DNA of 64,000 nt from Cytophagales bacterium (GTDB taxonomy: Bacteria > Pseudomonadota > Gammaproteobacteria > Burkholderiales > Burkholderiaceae_C), in NCBI GenBank assembly GCA_030054145.1, contig JASGCK010000009.1, positions 20,292 to 84,291 of the forward strand, read 5' to 3'. Both the position numbers and the translations under genes were made by a program. This document shows positions 1 to 10,038 of the stretch, piece by piece. Below the pieces are notes generated by a model. It was not told the DNA's origin. It saw only the letters and a program-made list of their open reading frames with translations, and did not search any database. Each line of letters starts with the position of its first letter. Position 1 is the stretch's first letter.

Positions 1-858
1 GGTCACGTTGATTTCGGTCAGCTTATCGCCAATCACATCTAGACCAACTAGCAGCAAGCCACGCCCAGCAAGGGTTTCGCCTAGTTCTGTGGCAATTTTT
101 AAATCGGAATCGGATAGTTTTTGCGCCACGCCTTTGCCGCCTGCTGCCAAATTGCCGCGCACTTCACCGCCTTGTGGAATGCGTGCCAAGGCATACGGAA
201 CGGGCTTACCGCCAATCAGCAGCACGCGCTTGTCGCCATCTTTGATGGCGGGCAAATAACGTTGCGCCATGATGGTTTGTGTGCCGTCGGCGGTGAGTGT
301 TTCAGCAATCGCGCCTAAGTTAAGCGCATCATCGCGGACACGAAAAATCCCCACACCACCCATGCCGTCTAGCGGTTTTAAGATGACGTCTTGATGTTCG
401 GCGTGGAAGGCTTTAATGCGTGCTATGTCGCGCGTCACAAGCGTTGGCGCGGCAAGATGCGCAAACTCCATCAGCGCTAATTTTTCGGGGTGATCGCGCA
501 GTGCGCGTGGGCTATTTAAGACTTTTGCACCTTCGCGCTCGGCTTGCTCAAGCAGGTGCGTGGCATAGAAATATTCAGAATCAAACGGCGGGTCTTTGCG
601 CATGATGACTGCGTCAAACGCCTTGAGGGGCGTGGCTTGCAAGGGCGATGCCACGTACCAAGCCCTATCCGCTTGGCCTGTGAGCGTGATGATTTGCGTA
701 TCCGCCACAACACCGCTTGCCTGCGCCCAACGTATGTTTGACACTTCGCAAGCGTTAATCGTGTGCCCGCGCTTGGCCGCTTCACGCATCATGGCAAACG
801 TCGTGTCTTTGTAGATTTTGAAGCTAGCAAGCGGATCGGCAATAAAGAGGATATGCAT
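1..858 (-). CDS. gshB: glutathione synthetase, 3' end outside window
   Basis: ATP-dependent ligase that joins gamma-glutamylcysteine and glycine to make glutathione in the cytoplasm. The minus-strand frame is open from the ATG at 856-858 to the window edge, giving 286 residues. The last codons read EINVT, which in E. coli GshB (about 316 residues) lies some 30 residues before the C-terminus, so only the tail is missing. The N-terminus MHILFIADPL and the grasp segments KPLDGMGGVGIF and LLVGLDVIGDKLTEIN are typical of the family's ATP-grasp fold. The start codon directly abuts the kup stop codon (859-861), so the two genes are very likely co-transcribed, kup first. The family call is secure; the C-terminus cannot be judged here. 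Confidence 0.95.
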   Translation of the reverse strand, partial: MHILFIADPLASFKIYKDTTFAMMREAAKRGHTINACEVSNIRWAQASGVVADTQIITLTGQADRAWYVASPLQATPLKAFDAVIMRKDPPFDSEYFYATHLLEQAEREGAKVLNSPRALRDHPEKLALMEFAHLAAPTLVTRDIARIKAFHAEHQDVILKPLDGMGGVGIFRVRDDALNLGAIAETLTADGTQTIMAQRYLPAIKDGDKRVLLIGGKPVPYALARIPQGGEVRGNLAAGGKGVAQKLSDSDLKIATELGETLAGRGLLLVGLDVIGDKLTEINVT

Positions 859-2739
859 TTAAATTTCAACCTTGCTGCCTAGCTCCACCACCGCGTTGCT
901 TGGTAGATAGAGGAAGTCTGCCGCATCGCTGGCGTTGTGATGCATTTGCGCAAACAGTTTTTCGCGCCACGAAGCCATACCCGCGCTAGGCGTTGAGACC
1001 ACGTTATTGCGCGATAAGAAATAGCTGGTTGTCATCGGGTCGATATCGAAGCCAAGACCGTAGAGCGCTTTTAAGGCCGCAGGCACATCCGGGTCGTTTT
1101 TGAAGCCGTAGTTGATGAGAACTTGCCAGCAGTGATGTCCCAGCGAGTGAACCTCTAGGCGTTTGCCCATGCCAATCCAAGGTACTTCGTGGTTGCGAAC
1201 CGTCACAAATAAATTGTGCGCGTGCAGTACCTTGTTGTGCTTGAGGTTATGTAAAAGCGCATTCGGGGTGATGTCGATATCGGTTGTCAAAAATACCGCC
1301 GTGCCTTCCACACGGGTTGGCGGGCTGACGAACACGGATTGCAGGAAATCTTTTAAGTTATACGCATCCGCACGCTGGGCTGCTACGACGAGTTCCGAGC
1401 CACGGTGCCAGGTCAGCATCAAAGCAAAAACGGCTCCTCCAATTAGGATTGGGAACCAACCACCTTCAAAGAGCTTCATCATGTTGGATGCGAAAAAGGC
1501 TAAATCAACGATAAAAAACCAGCCCGTTGCGGCAACGCAAAGCCACAGTGGATACTTCCAACCGTAGCGGATAACGTAGAAGGTTAAGATCGTTGTAATT
1601 AGCATATCAATCGTGACAGCAATACCGTAGGCGGTGGCTAAATTGCCAGATGTTTTAAACATGACGACAGCCAAAACAATCGCAGCAAACAAACTCCAAT
1701 TGACGAGGGGAATGTAGATTTGTCCTGTGTCTTTGACGCTGGTATGCACAATTTTCATGCGCGGTAAAAATCCCATTTGAACCACTTGTTTTGTCGCACT
1801 AAAAGAGCCCGAAATGAGAGCTTGCGAAGCAATCACGGCTGCGGCAGTTGCCAAGATGAGTAGGGGAATGAGTGCCCATTCAGGTGCCATGAGGTAAAAC
1901 GGATTTTTAACGGCTTGAGGATTTTTAAGAAGCAGCGCACCTTGGCCAAAATAGTTAAGCACTAAGGCTGGCATGACAATCCAAAACCATGCGAGACGGA
2001 TGGGCCGTTTGCCGAAGTGTCCCATGTCAGCGTATAGCGCCTCTGCTCCCGTCACACAAAGAACAACGGCACCCAAAATCACAAAGGTCGTGTGCGGGTT
2101 TGTCCACATAAAAATTAAGGCGTGGTGCGGCGATAGTGCCCACAAAATTGCAGGATTGGTGGCGATGTGCATGATGCCCAATAGCGCCAGTACAGCAAAC
2201 CAAACAAGCGTGATAGGACCAAAAAATTTGCCAATACTGGCAGTGCCCCGTTTTTGCACGTAAAACAGGACAAACAGAATCACCAAAGTGAGCGGCATAA
2301 CCCAAGACTTGCTAGCGGGTGAAATAACCTCCAAACCTTCCATGGCACCGAGTACCGAGATTGCTGGAGTGATGACCCCATCCCCGTAAAACAGTGCCGT
2401 TCCCAAAATGCCAACGATTACCAGCACCTTGCGTAGTTGCGGCTTGTCTTTGACGGCCGTAGAGGCCAATGCCAACATCGCAATCAAGCCGCCTTCGCCG
2501 TGATTGTCAGCGCGCAGCACCAGTGCCACATACTTGACGGAGACAATCGTGGTTAGTGTCCAAAAGAAAATTGACAAAATGCCATAGACGTTCTCGGGCG
2601 TAAAGACAACGTGACCATTGCCAAAAACCTCCTTCATCGCATAGAGCACCGAAGTGCCGATATCGCCGTAAACGACACCGATGGCACCCAGTGTGAGTGC
2701 CACGATGGACGACTTAGATGTGGAGTGTGATGTTTGCAC
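859..2739 (-). CDS. kup: Kup/Trk-type low-affinity potassium transporter
   Basis: Inner-membrane K+ uptake protein of the KUP/HAK/KT family, probably working as a K+/H+ symporter. The 626 residues match the usual length of bacterial Kup. The N-terminal signature [20 protein letters not shown] is followed by a dozen hydrophobic segments up to about residue 450 and then a soluble C-terminal domain. The start is GTG (2737-2739); no better ATG lies in frame nearby. It is transcribed towards gshB with no spacer. Divergent to it is the CoA-transferase gene, leaving about 118 bp (2740-2857) for promoters in both directions. Confidence 0.95.
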   Translation of the reverse strand: MQTSHSTSKSSIVALTLGAIGVVYGDIGTSVLYAMKEVFGNGHVVFTPENVYGILSIFFWTLTTIVSVKYVALVLRADNHGEGGLIAMLALASTAVKDKPQLRKVLVIVGILGTALFYGDGVITPAISVLGAMEGLEVISPASKSWVMPLTLVILFVLFYVQKRGTASIGKFFGPITLVWFAVLALLGIMHIATNPAILWALSPHHALIFMWTNPHTTFVILGAVVLCVTGAEALYADMGHFGKRPIRLAWFWIVMPALVLNYFGQGALLLKNPQAVKNPFYLMAPEWALIPLLILATAAAVIASQALISGSFSATKQVVQMGFLPRMKIVHTSVKDTGQIYIPLVNWSLFAAIVLAVVMFKTSGNLATAYGIAVTIDMLITTILTFYVIRYGWKYPLWLCVAATGWFFIVDLAFFASNMMKLFEGGWFPILIGGAVFALMLTWHRGSELVVAAQRADAYNLKDFLQSVFVSPPTRVEGTAVFLTTDIDITPNALLHNLKHNKVLHAHNLFVTVRNHEVPWIGMGKRLEVHSLGHHCWQVLINYGFKNDPDVPAALKALYGLGFDIDPMTTSYFLSRNNVVSTPSAGMASWREKLFAQMHHNASDAADFLYLPSNAVVELGSKVEI

Positions 2740-2857
2740 GAGAAATAGCCCGTTGGATGGATTGGTTCGAGAAGGCGCTATTGTGCTACTTTATTTTGTT
2801 GCGCCGCAACATAATTTAAATGTGTTGTGGTGAAAGCGCATCAGCGAAAATAAAAAA

Positions 2858-4069
2858 ATGAGTTGGCACAATCACCCCCTCCCCCTCGCAGGCATCCGCG
2901 TCATCGAATTCACCCACATGGTGATGGGCCCTACCTGCGGGATGCTGCTGGCTGATCTGGGCGCAGACGTGATTAAGGTTGAGCCGATCAAAGGTGACAA
3001 CACGCGGCGTTTGCTGGGTTCTGGCGCGGGATTTTTTCCGCTCTACAACCGTAATAAACGCAGCTTTGCGGTTGACCTTAAAACGCCCGAAGGCCTAGAG
3101 GCTGTGCTGAAGTTAATTGCGACGGCGGATGTGGTCTCGCACAACTTTAAATCGGAGACGATGCAAGCGCAGGGTTTGGATTACGAGACGCTTTGCAAGA
3201 TGCGCGACCCTGCTTTGCCTGCGCTCATTTATGTTGACCATCGTGGCTTTTTGCCTGGCCCTTACGACCACCGTACCGCGCTCGATGAAGTGGTGCAAAT
3301 GATGGGCGGTCTTGCGTATATGACGGGGCGGCGCGGCGATCCTTTGCGGGCGGGCTCTAGCGTGAACGACATGATGGGCGGCATCTTTGGCGCGGTTGCT
3401 TGCATGGCGGCGCTGATGCAGCGGCAAAAAACGGGCCGCGGTCAGCAAGTGCAATCGGCGTTATTTGAAAACAATATTTTGCTGGTTGCGCAGCACATGA
3501 TGCAGTTCCAAGTGACGGGACAAGCCGCCGCGCCCATGCCAGAGCGCATTTCTGCGTGGGGCGTGTACGATGTTTTTACGGTGCAAGGAGGCGAGCAAAT
3601 TTTTCTATCGGCGGTCTCCGACACGCAGTGGAAGATTTTTTGTGAGGCGTTGCAATTTGCTGATTTATTTAACGATCCACAACTTAAAACCAATAACGAC
3701 CGCGTGACGGCACGCGAATGGTTCATCCCGCTGCTTCGCGACCGATTAAAAGATTTTTCAGCGCAATATTTGAGTGATTTATTTGAAGCAAAAGGGTTGC
3801 CGTTTGCGCCAATCAAAGCGCCGCATGAATTGCTGGACGACCCGCACATCAAGGCTTCGGGCGGCATGGCAAAAATTGAACTCACCGATGGTGCGCGTGC
3901 GGGCGAGGCGGTGGATACGATTTTGTTTCCGTTCAAAATGGACGGCTCGCATCTTGGCGTGCGGAGAAGCCCACCAAAACTGGGCGAGCACACCAAGGAG
4001 CTGCTGCGAGAGGTGGGCTATTCCAATGCACAAATTGAAAATTTACAGATTCAGGGAAAAATACGATGA
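2858..4069 (+). CDS. CaiB/BaiF (class III) CoA-transferase
   Basis: Class III CoA-transferase of 403 residues, the family of formyl-CoA, succinyl-CoA and carnitine CoA-transferases, which moves CoA between carboxylic acids. The N-terminal motif [13 protein letters not shown] and the central GGLAYMTG...[11 protein letters not shown] region are present; Asp171 in VNDMMGG aligns with the catalytic aspartate that forms the acyl-anhydride in this family. The substrate cannot be read from sequence. Its stop overlaps the next start in ATGA (4066-4069), so it is translationally coupled to 4-hydroxyphenylpyruvate dioxygenase. This hints at a role in aromatic amino acid or related acid breakdown, but that is inference from position only. 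Confidence 0.9.
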   Translation: MSWHNHPLPLAGIRVIEFTHMVMGPTCGMLLADLGADVIKVEPIKGDNTRRLLGSGAGFFPLYNRNKRSFAVDLKTPEGLEAVLKLIATADVVSHNFKSETMQAQGLDYETLCKMRDPALPALIYVDHRGFLPGPYDHRTALDEVVQMMGGLAYMTGRRGDPLRAGSSVNDMMGGIFGAVACMAALMQRQKTGRGQQVQSALFENNILLVAQHMMQFQVTGQAAAPMPERISAWGVYDVFTVQGGEQIFLSAVSDTQWKIFCEALQFADLFNDPQLKTNNDRVTAREWFIPLLRDRLKDFSAQYLSDLFEAKGLPFAPIKAPHELLDDPHIKASGGMAKIELTDGARAGEAVDTILFPFKMDGSHLGVRRSPPKLGEHTKELLREVGYSNAQIENLQIQGKIR

Positions 4070-5154
4070 ATGACAACAACCCCATGGGGCTTTGCGGTTT
4101 TGAGTTTGTTGAGTTTGCCGCACCACAAGACAAAGATGCGCACTTTGATTTGGGTGCCGTGTTTGAAAAACTCGGCTTTAGCAAAGTTGCCAAGCATCGC
4201 TCTAAAAATGTGTGGCTTTACCGCCAAGGGCAGATCAACTTCATTGTGAACCAAGAGCCTAAAAGTCAAGCCGCCTATTTTGCGGCGGAGCATGGCGTAG
4301 CGCCTTGCGGTATGGCGTTCCGTGTGAAGGATGCGCACAAAGCATACGCGCGCGCACTAGCGCTTGGCGCGCAGCCAATTGAGATTCCCACGGGCCCCAT
4401 GGAGCTGCGCTTGCCCGCCATCAAAGGCATTGGCGGTGCGCCGCTGTATTTGATTGATCGTTTTGAAGATGGCAAATCGATTTATGACATTGACTTTGAA
4501 TGGTTAGAGGGCGTGGATAAAAATCCGTTTGGGCATGGTCTAAAACTGATTGACCATTTGACGCACAACGTCTACCGTGGTCGTATGGCGCACTGGGCGG
4601 GCTTTTACGAGCGGTTGTTTCATTTCAAAGAGATTCGCTACTTTGATATTCAAGGTGAGAAGACGGGTCTCACCAGCAAAGCGCTCACAGCGCCTGATGG
4701 CATGATTCGTATTCCGCTCAACGAAGAAGCGAAGCAGGGGTCGGGGCAAATCGAAGAATATTTGATGCAGTTCAACGGCGAGGGGATTCAGCACATCGCG
4801 CTTTTAACGGATGACATTTATGCTGCGGTGGATAGCTTGCAAATGGCAGGCGTTCCGCTCTTGGCTGGACCTAACGATTATTACTACGAGGCTTTAGATG
4901 TAAGGCTTGCGGGGCATGGCGAGCGCGTGGGTGAGTTGCAGGCGCGAGGTATTTTGATGGACGGCGCAGCGGTGGATGCAGACGGACAAGCCACGACACC
5001 AAGATTGCTGCTGCAAATTTTTTCGCAAACCATGCTGGGCCCCGTGTTCTTCGAGTTCATACAGCGCAAGGGCGATGATGGGTTTGGCGAAGGCAACTTC
5101 AAAGCATTGTTTGAGTCGATTGAGCGCGACCAAATAAAAAGAGGTGTTTTATGA
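4066..5154 (+). CDS. hppD: 4-hydroxyphenylpyruvate dioxygenase
   Basis: Fe(II) dioxygenase of tyrosine catabolism that converts 4-hydroxyphenylpyruvate to homogentisate. The 362 residues form the expected two vicinal-oxygen-chelate domains. The three iron ligands are visible as His164 ([14 protein letters not shown]), His243 (GEGIQHIAL) and Glu330 ([20 protein letters not shown]), matching His161, His240 and Glu322 of the Pseudomonas enzyme, and the C-terminal [10 protein letters not shown] helix is conserved. The start overlaps the CoA-transferase stop. No homogentisate dioxygenase or fumarylacetoacetase follows in the window, so the rest of the pathway must lie elsewhere. Confidence 0.95.
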   Translation: MNDNNPMGLCGFEFVEFAAPQDKDAHFDLGAVFEKLGFSKVAKHRSKNVWLYRQGQINFIVNQEPKSQAAYFAAEHGVAPCGMAFRVKDAHKAYARALALGAQPIEIPTGPMELRLPAIKGIGGAPLYLIDRFEDGKSIYDIDFEWLEGVDKNPFGHGLKLIDHLTHNVYRGRMAHWAGFYERLFHFKEIRYFDIQGEKTGLTSKALTAPDGMIRIPLNEEAKQGSGQIEEYLMQFNGEGIQHIALLTDDIYAAVDSLQMAGVPLLAGPNDYYYEALDVRLAGHGERVGELQARGILMDGAAVDADGQATTPRLLLQIFSQTMLGPVFFEFIQRKGDDGFGEGNFKALFESIERDQIKRGVL

Positions 5155-5203
5155 CACGCGAGCATCATTGCTTGCGCCCTTGCGCCGTCAATGGATGCTG
5201 AAT

Positions 5204-6658
5204 TTAACGGTAATTTTGCGGTCTAGCTGACTGAGGTTTACCCAATGAGGGACGACCTCCGCCCGCTGGGGTACGCGCTTTGCCGCCAGCAGGCGCTCGG
5301 TTGCCGGCACCGCCACCGCCCGCAGGACGAGGAGCACCACCTCCTGCGCCACTCCCGCCAGCGCGCGCACGTGGTGGGCGCTCATTCAGGCGCTGCCGCA
5401 TCTCTTGCATCGCTGCTTTGGCGGCGGCTTGCATGACTTCGCGCGGCGGTGGCCTGCCCGCACCGCCCCAGATCGTTTGGCGACCCATGGCAATTGGCTC
5501 AGCGCGTTCGCCTGGCTCGGGTGCAAAGTCAGGCATGGGCACGCGTTCGATGCGTTGCTTGGTGAAGCGCTCGATGGCTTCAAAGAAACCTTCTTCGTCA
5601 AGGCTGACTAAGCTGACCGCCTCGCCGCTCGCCCCCGCGCGGCCTGTACGACCAATGCGGTGTACGTAATCCTCGCTGACGTTGGGGATTTCGTAGTTCA
5701 CGACGTGCGGTAAATCGTCAATGTCAATGCCGCGTGCGGCGATGTCGGTTGCGACCAAGGCGCGAATCGTGCCATCCTTAAAGCCTTGCAGCGCTTGCGT
5801 TCTAGCGGCTTGGCTTTTGTTGCCGTGTAGCGCTAGCGCAGGAATGCCGTGCTTGGTTAAGTGCTCAGCCACGCTGTTCGCGCCAAATTTAGTGCGCGTA
5901 AATACGAGCACTTGGCTCCAGTTGTGCTGTTGAATGATGTGCGTAAGCAGCGCCTTCTTTTTGCCGCGCCCCACCAAATGCTGAGACTGCGTGATGCGCT
6001 GCACGGTTGTGTTGCTGGGCGTGACTTGAATCGATTTGGGGTTGTGTAAGAGTCCCTGCGCCAGCGTGCGAATTTCGTCACTAAAAGTAGCCGAGAACAA
6101 CAGCGTTTGTTTTTGCTTAGGCACGAGTGCCAGCACGCGGCGAATATCGGGCAAAAAGCCCATGTCCAGCATACGGTCAGCTTCGTCCAAAATCAGCATT
6201 TGCACGGTGGACAAATCGAGCTTGCCTTGCTCTTGCAAATCCAGCAGGCGACCTGGCGTGGCAACCAAAATATCCACGCCTTTGCGCAGGGCGCTGATTT
6301 GCGGATTCATCCCCACGCCGCCAAAAATAACGGTAGACGTGAGCTGTAAAAACTTGCCGTAAGTGCGCACGGATTCTTCAACTTGCGCGGCAAGTTCGCG
6401 CGTAGGCGTGAGCACCAAAACGCGCGTGCCAATGCCGCCAAATTTATTTTTAGCAGAAGCGGTCATCGCCAAACGATGCAGCATCGGAAGCGTAAATGCC
6501 GCCGTTTTGCCCGTGCCCGTTTGAGCACCAGCGAGTAAGTCATGCCCCAGCATCGCTAGGGGAATCGCTTGTTGTTGAATGGGAGTGGGGGTGTCGTAAC
6601 CCTCGGCGGTAATAGCGCGTAGTAGCGCAGGCGCAAGGCCTAGTTCTGTAAAAGTCAT
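5204..6658 (-). CDS. rhlE: DEAD-box RNA helicase, RhlE type
   Basis: ATP-dependent RNA helicase of 484 residues, involved in ribosome assembly or RNA turnover. The motifs come in order: Q motif PTPIQQQAI (about 25-32), Walker [11 protein letters not shown] (43-52), PTRELA (85-90), TPGR, DEAD (158-161), SAT, and HRIGRTGR of motif VI. After about residue 385 the protein becomes a low-complexity Gly/Ala/Pro/Arg-rich tail, as in RhlE proteins, probably an RNA-binding extension. It converges with hppD, with about 50 bp between the stops. The start ATG at 6656-6658 gives the standard N-terminus MTFTELGL. Confidence 0.95.
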   Translation of the reverse strand: MTFTELGLAPALLRAITAEGYDTPTPIQQQAIPLAMLGHDLLAGAQTGTGKTAAFTLPMLHRLAMTASAKNKFGGIGTRVLVLTPTRELAAQVEESVRTYGKFLQLTSTVIFGGVGMNPQISALRKGVDILVATPGRLLDLQEQGKLDLSTVQMLILDEADRMLDMGFLPDIRRVLALVPKQKQTLLFSATFSDEIRTLAQGLLHNPKSIQVTPSNTTVQRITQSQHLVGRGKKKALLTHIIQQHNWSQVLVFTRTKFGANSVAEHLTKHGIPALALHGNKSQAARTQALQGFKDGTIRALVATDIAARGIDIDDLPHVVNYEIPNVSEDYVHRIGRTGRAGASGEAVSLVSLDEEGFFEAIERFTKQRIERVPMPDFAPEPGERAEPIAMGRQTIWGGAGRPPPREVMQAAAKAAMQEMRQRLNERPPRARAGGSGAGGGAPRPAGGGGAGNRAPAGGKARTPAGGGRPSLGKPQSARPQNYR

Positions 6659-6801
6659 GCTGCAATTGTCTCATGCGGGGGCTCCCTCCCTGATATCCGC
6701 ACGTTACACTGCTAGCCCTTTGCTCCTAGGGCTTGCGTATGCGTTTGATGTTTTTGAGTTTGTTCGGTTTGTTTTCGACAGTCGAGCGCTGTAGCTTTTG
6801 G

Positions 6802-6830
6802 CATTCCCGCCTTCGCAGGAAGGACGGATG
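6802..6830. repeat. degenerate interspersed palindrome
   Basis: The 226-bp gap between divergent rhlE and the amidohydrolase contains a CATTCCCGCC...GGAAGGACGG-like imperfect palindrome. It resembles the CATTCCCGC/GCGGGAATG interspersed repeats of many proteobacteria, and a better copy lies at 56391-56473. Nothing else recognisable was seen in the gap; promoters for both genes presumably lie here. Confidence 0.4.
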
Positions 6831-6884
6831 GGGCGGCTAAACTTACTTCTGTACTGTCCATTACATTTTTGAAAGAACAGCATC

Positions 6885-7931
6885 ATGAGCCAAGCAAACC
6901 CCCTCATCATCGACTGCCACGGTCACTACACCACAGCGCCCAAGGCGCTAGAGACTTGGCGCAACGCGCAAATCGCGGGTATCACAGACGCTGCACGCAT
7001 GCCCAAGGTCAGTGACCTCAAAATCTCAGACGACGACATCCGCGAGACCATCGACAACAATCAATTGAAGTTGATGAAGGAGCGCGGCTCAGATATCACG
7101 CTGTTCTCGCCGCGTGCCAGCTTTATGGCGCATCACATTGGCGACTTCAATATCTCCAGTACGTGGGCGGCGATTTGTAACGAGCTGGTCTTTCGTGTCA
7201 GTCAACTCTACCCCGACAACTTTGCCACCGTTGCCATGCTGCCGCAAAGCCCAGGCGTTGACCCTGCGAGCTGCATCCCCGAGCTAGAAAAATGCGTCAA
7301 AGAATACGGTGCAGTCGGAATCAATTTGAACCCCGATCCAAGCGGTGGCCACTGGACTAGCCCACCTCTGACCCACAAGCATTGGTATCCGATTTACGAG
7401 AAGATGGTGGCGTACGACTTGCCCGCCATGATTCACGTCTCGACCAGTTGCAATCACGCATTTCACACCACGGGAGCGCATTATTTGAATGCGGACACCA
7501 CCGCGTTTATGCAATTGTTAGAGGGCGATTTATTTAGGGATTTCCCCACGCTCAAGTTCCTCGTCCCGCACGGCGGCGGCGCAGCGCCTTACCACTGGGG
7601 GCGCTTCCGTGGCCTGGCCATGATGCTGAACAAGCCAAAGTTAGAAGAGCATTTGCTGAACAACATTTATTTTGATACCTGCGTCTATCACCAGCCTGGC
7701 ATCGATTTGCTCACCACCGTGGTGCCCAGCAAAAACATCTTGTTTGCCAGTGAGATGATTGGTGCGGTGCGTGCAATTGATCCGCAAACAGGCTTTCAGT
7801 TTGACGACACCAAGCGCTATATCGAGGCGAACAAAACTCTCTCGGCGGAAGAAAAATATCAGGTGTATGAAGGCAATGCGCGGCGCGTGTTTTCTAGGTT
7901 GGATAAGGCTTTGAATGCGAAGGGGAGGTAA
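6885..7931 (+). CDS. amidohydrolase family protein, 4-oxalomesaconate hydratase-like (LigJ)
   Basis: Metal-dependent amidohydrolase of 348 residues. It starts with the metal-binding IIDCHGHY (8-15), then has NLNPDPSGGHW, IHVSTSC and a VPHGGGAAPYHWGRF segment. This pattern resembles LigJ/PmdE 4-oxalomesaconate hydratase of the protocatechuate 4,5-cleavage pathway rather than ACMS decarboxylase. No other lig/pmd genes are adjacent, so the substrate remains open. The last 38 bp overlap the 3' end of the convergent dusC gene. It starts at the ATG at 6885, preceded by AAAGAACAGC. Confidence 0.85.
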   Translation: MSQANPLIIDCHGHYTTAPKALETWRNAQIAGITDAARMPKVSDLKISDDDIRETIDNNQLKLMKERGSDITLFSPRASFMAHHIGDFNISSTWAAICNELVFRVSQLYPDNFATVAMLPQSPGVDPASCIPELEKCVKEYGAVGINLNPDPSGGHWTSPPLTHKHWYPIYEKMVAYDLPAMIHVSTSCNHAFHTTGAHYLNADTTAFMQLLEGDLFRDFPTLKFLVPHGGGAAPYHWGRFRGLAMMLNKPKLEEHLLNNIYFDTCVYHQPGIDLLTTVVPSKNILFASEMIGAVRAIDPQTGFQFDDTKRYIEANKTLSAEEKYQVYEGNARRVFSRLDKALNAKGR

Positions 7932-8877
7932 TGATCCGATTCGCTCTCTTTGAATCCAACCACGCCGTAATCCTCGCCTGATCGTTTTCCGTGCGAATAG
8001 CTTGATACATCGCTTCCGCCTCAGCATACGTGCGGCGCAAAAAATTGAGCCACTGTTTGAGCCTGCCCGCACGCTGACGTGACTCTTGGGTGGTGCAAAC
8101 GAGTAGCCAAAAATCTTGGATGAGTGGCATAAGCTGCTCCCACGCTAGCGGCGTTGGTGTATCCGCACGAATCGCTAGCGCAAGCCCAGGGTCAGTCACC
8201 ATGCCGCGTCCCAGCATCAGTGCGCTTGCGCCCGATAACGCTTGGCAACGCCTGGCATCGTCCACGTTCCAAATTTCGCCGTTGGCAATGACGGGGATGT
8301 TGACTGCCGCGCGGATGTCTGCAATACGTGCCCAGTACGCGGGCGGGCGGTAGCCATCCGCCTTGGTGCGGGCGTGAACGACGAGTTCGCTTACGCCTGC
8401 TTCGGCAATCGCCAAGGCGCATTCCACAGCGCGGCTGTCGTCGTTAAAACCGAGGCGCATTTTGGCGGAGACGATTTGATTGGCGGGCACAGCGCGGCGC
8501 ACCGCCGAGACAATTTGGGTAACCAACTCGGGCGCGTCCAGCAGCGCTGCGCCGCCGCCGTGGCGATTGACGACCTTGGCGGGGCAGCCAAAATTAAGGT
8601 CAACACCTTCTGATCCAAGACTGGCAAGACGCGCGGCATTCTCAGCCATGCACACAGGGTCGGAGCCCAGGAGTTGTCCACGCACGGGCACGCCAGACGG
8701 TGTGCGGCTGCCATTGAGCAGCTCGGGCATCACGCGAATAAAAGCCCGATTCGGCAGCAGCGTGTTGGTCACGCGAATGAACTCGCTGACACAGCGATCA
8801 ATACCGCCTACACGCGTCAGTGCATCGCGCAGCACAAAATCAAGTAAACCCTCCATAGGGGCGAGTAGCAATTGCAT
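7894..8877 (-). CDS. dusC: tRNA-dihydrouridine synthase, DusC type
   Basis: Flavin-dependent enzyme that reduces a uridine of tRNA to dihydrouridine (U16 in the DusC group). Starting at the ATG at 8875-8877 gives 327 residues beginning MQLLLAPMEGLLD, the normal family start. A longer frame to 9024 would run into the divergent Bug gene and adds unrelated sequence. The catalytic cysteine is Cys98 in DLNFGCPAKVVNRHGGGAALL, the same number as in E. coli DusC. The FMN-binding motifs SAKMRLGF, VHARTKADGY and ANGEIWN follow. The 3' end overlaps the amidohydrolase gene tail to tail by 38 bp. Confidence 0.93.
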   Translation of the reverse strand: MQLLLAPMEGLLDFVLRDALTRVGGIDRCVSEFIRVTNTLLPNRAFIRVMPELLNGSRTPSGVPVRGQLLGSDPVCMAENAARLASLGSEGVDLNFGCPAKVVNRHGGGAALLDAPELVTQIVSAVRRAVPANQIVSAKMRLGFNDDSRAVECALAIAEAGVSELVVHARTKADGYRPPAYWARIADIRAAVNIPVIANGEIWNVDDARRCQALSGASALMLGRGMVTDPGLALAIRADTPTPLAWEQLMPLIQDFWLLVCTTQESRQRAGRLKQWLNFLRRTYAEAEAMYQAIRTENDQARITAWLDSKRANRIITSPSHSKPYPT

Positions 8878-8975
8878 GGGTGTTGAATCGGAAATTGGCG
8901 CGGGTTTATCCTGCTTTTGTAAATGAACTTCACTGATAGAGTGAGTGTTTTGTATTTTTCTAAAGGTTAATTGCC

Positions 8976-9965
8976 ATGATGAATTTTTTGGAGCGTCGTC
9001 ATTTTCTATCAAGCGTAGTGGCACTTGCCGCCAGTGGGGTGCATAGCAACTCGCTGGCGCAAAGCATGAAGTGGCCGACCAAGCCCATCAAGATTGTGGT
9101 GTCGTTTCCGCCAGGCGGTCTCACAGATGCGTATGCACGGCTATACGCAGAGCACATAACGGCACAACTAGGTGTGCCTGCTGTGGTGGAAAACAGGCCA
9201 GGTGCGGGCGGCATTATTGCCATTGACTACGTTGTTAAATCGCCTGCTGATGGCTATACCCTGCTGATGACCACTTCGGGGACTGTTGGGCAAAACCGTG
9301 TGTTGTATCGTAAGCTGCCATACAACTTGGATAAAGATTTGGGCATCATTGCCAATTTTCCGTCCGGGCCCTTGGTGGTCGGTGTGAGTGAAAAAGTGCC
9401 CGCAAAAAGTATGCGCGAGTTCATCGAATTTGCAAAAAAGAATCCAGCAGCGATGGGCACGTATGCCCCAGGTTCGTATCCTCATATGGTGGCAGATCAA
9501 ACCAACCGCACCGAGGGCACGCAAATTCAATCTATTCACTACAAAGGCGAATCCCCCATGTGGATTGATTTAGCGTCCAATCAAATACAAATTGCGATTG
9601 GTAGCTACCAAGCTTTTTCCACGGTTCAGGCGCGTGGCGTGCGACCGATTGGCGTGACAGGTACGTACCGATCACCCAAGTTGCCCGATGTCCCGACCTT
9701 GGTAGAACAAGGCTTTACCAGTAGATTGGTTAAGTTGGAAGGTGGTTTGCCGTTGATGGCGCCAGCAGGTACGCCCGAGTCGATTCAAAAAATCTTGTCG
9801 AAGGTGGTGATGGATGGGGCGCAGACTGAACGGGCGGTCAAATTGCGCGAAAGTTTCGCAATTCCGAACAAGCCTAAAAATTTGATAGAGACGCGCCGCG
9901 AGTGGGATCGGGATGTGCCCGTGTGGGTCAAGATTGCTGTGGATTTGGGGATTACGCTGGATTGA
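8976..9965 (+). CDS. Bug-family (TTT) periplasmic solute receptor
   Basis: Extracytoplasmic substrate-binding protein of the tripartite tricarboxylate transporter family (329 residues), which captures small carboxylates in the periplasm. The N-terminus MNFLERRHFLSS with a following hydrophobic stretch contains an ERRHFL twin-arginine-like motif, suggesting Tat export. The mature part has the family hallmarks WPTKPIKIVVSFPPGG, VVENRPGAGG and DYVVKSPADGYTLL. No TctA/TctB membrane subunits lie nearby; orphan Bug receptors are the rule in Burkholderiales. The ligand cannot be predicted. Confidence 0.92.
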   Translation: MMNFLERRHFLSSVVALAASGVHSNSLAQSMKWPTKPIKIVVSFPPGGLTDAYARLYAEHITAQLGVPAVVENRPGAGGIIAIDYVVKSPADGYTLLMTTSGTVGQNRVLYRKLPYNLDKDLGIIANFPSGPLVVGVSEKVPAKSMREFIEFAKKNPAAMGTYAPGSYPHMVADQTNRTEGTQIQSIHYKGESPMWIDLASNQIQIAIGSYQAFSTVQARGVRPIGVTGTYRSPKLPDVPTLVEQGFTSRLVKLEGGLPLMAPAGTPESIQKILSKVVMDGAQTERAVKLRESFAIPNKPKNLIETRREWDRDVPVWVKIAVDLGITLD

Positions 9966-9978
9966 GATGGAATTATTT

Positions 9979-10017
9979 ACCATGAAAAAGGAAAGTCAGA
10001 CTTTCGATTTTCATGGT
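9979..10017. repeat. 39-bp near-perfect palindrome
   Basis: The arms ACCATGAAAA (9979-9988) and TTTTCATGGT (10008-10017) enclose a second inverted pair GAAAGTC (9991-9997) and GACTTTC (9999-10005) around a single central base. It lies 14 bp after the Bug receptor stop and 21 bp before the ATPase start. It could end transcription of the receptor gene, though it lacks a good T-run, or act as an operator for the ATPase gene. Confidence 0.6.
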
Positions 10018-10038
10018 GTTTGTGATACGATGTAAGTC

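Noticed and set aside
8878..9024. N-terminal extension of dusC to 9024
   Set aside because: It would overlap the divergent Bug receptor gene and adds residues not found in Dus proteins; the ATG at 8877 gives the family start and puts the catalytic Cys at 98.
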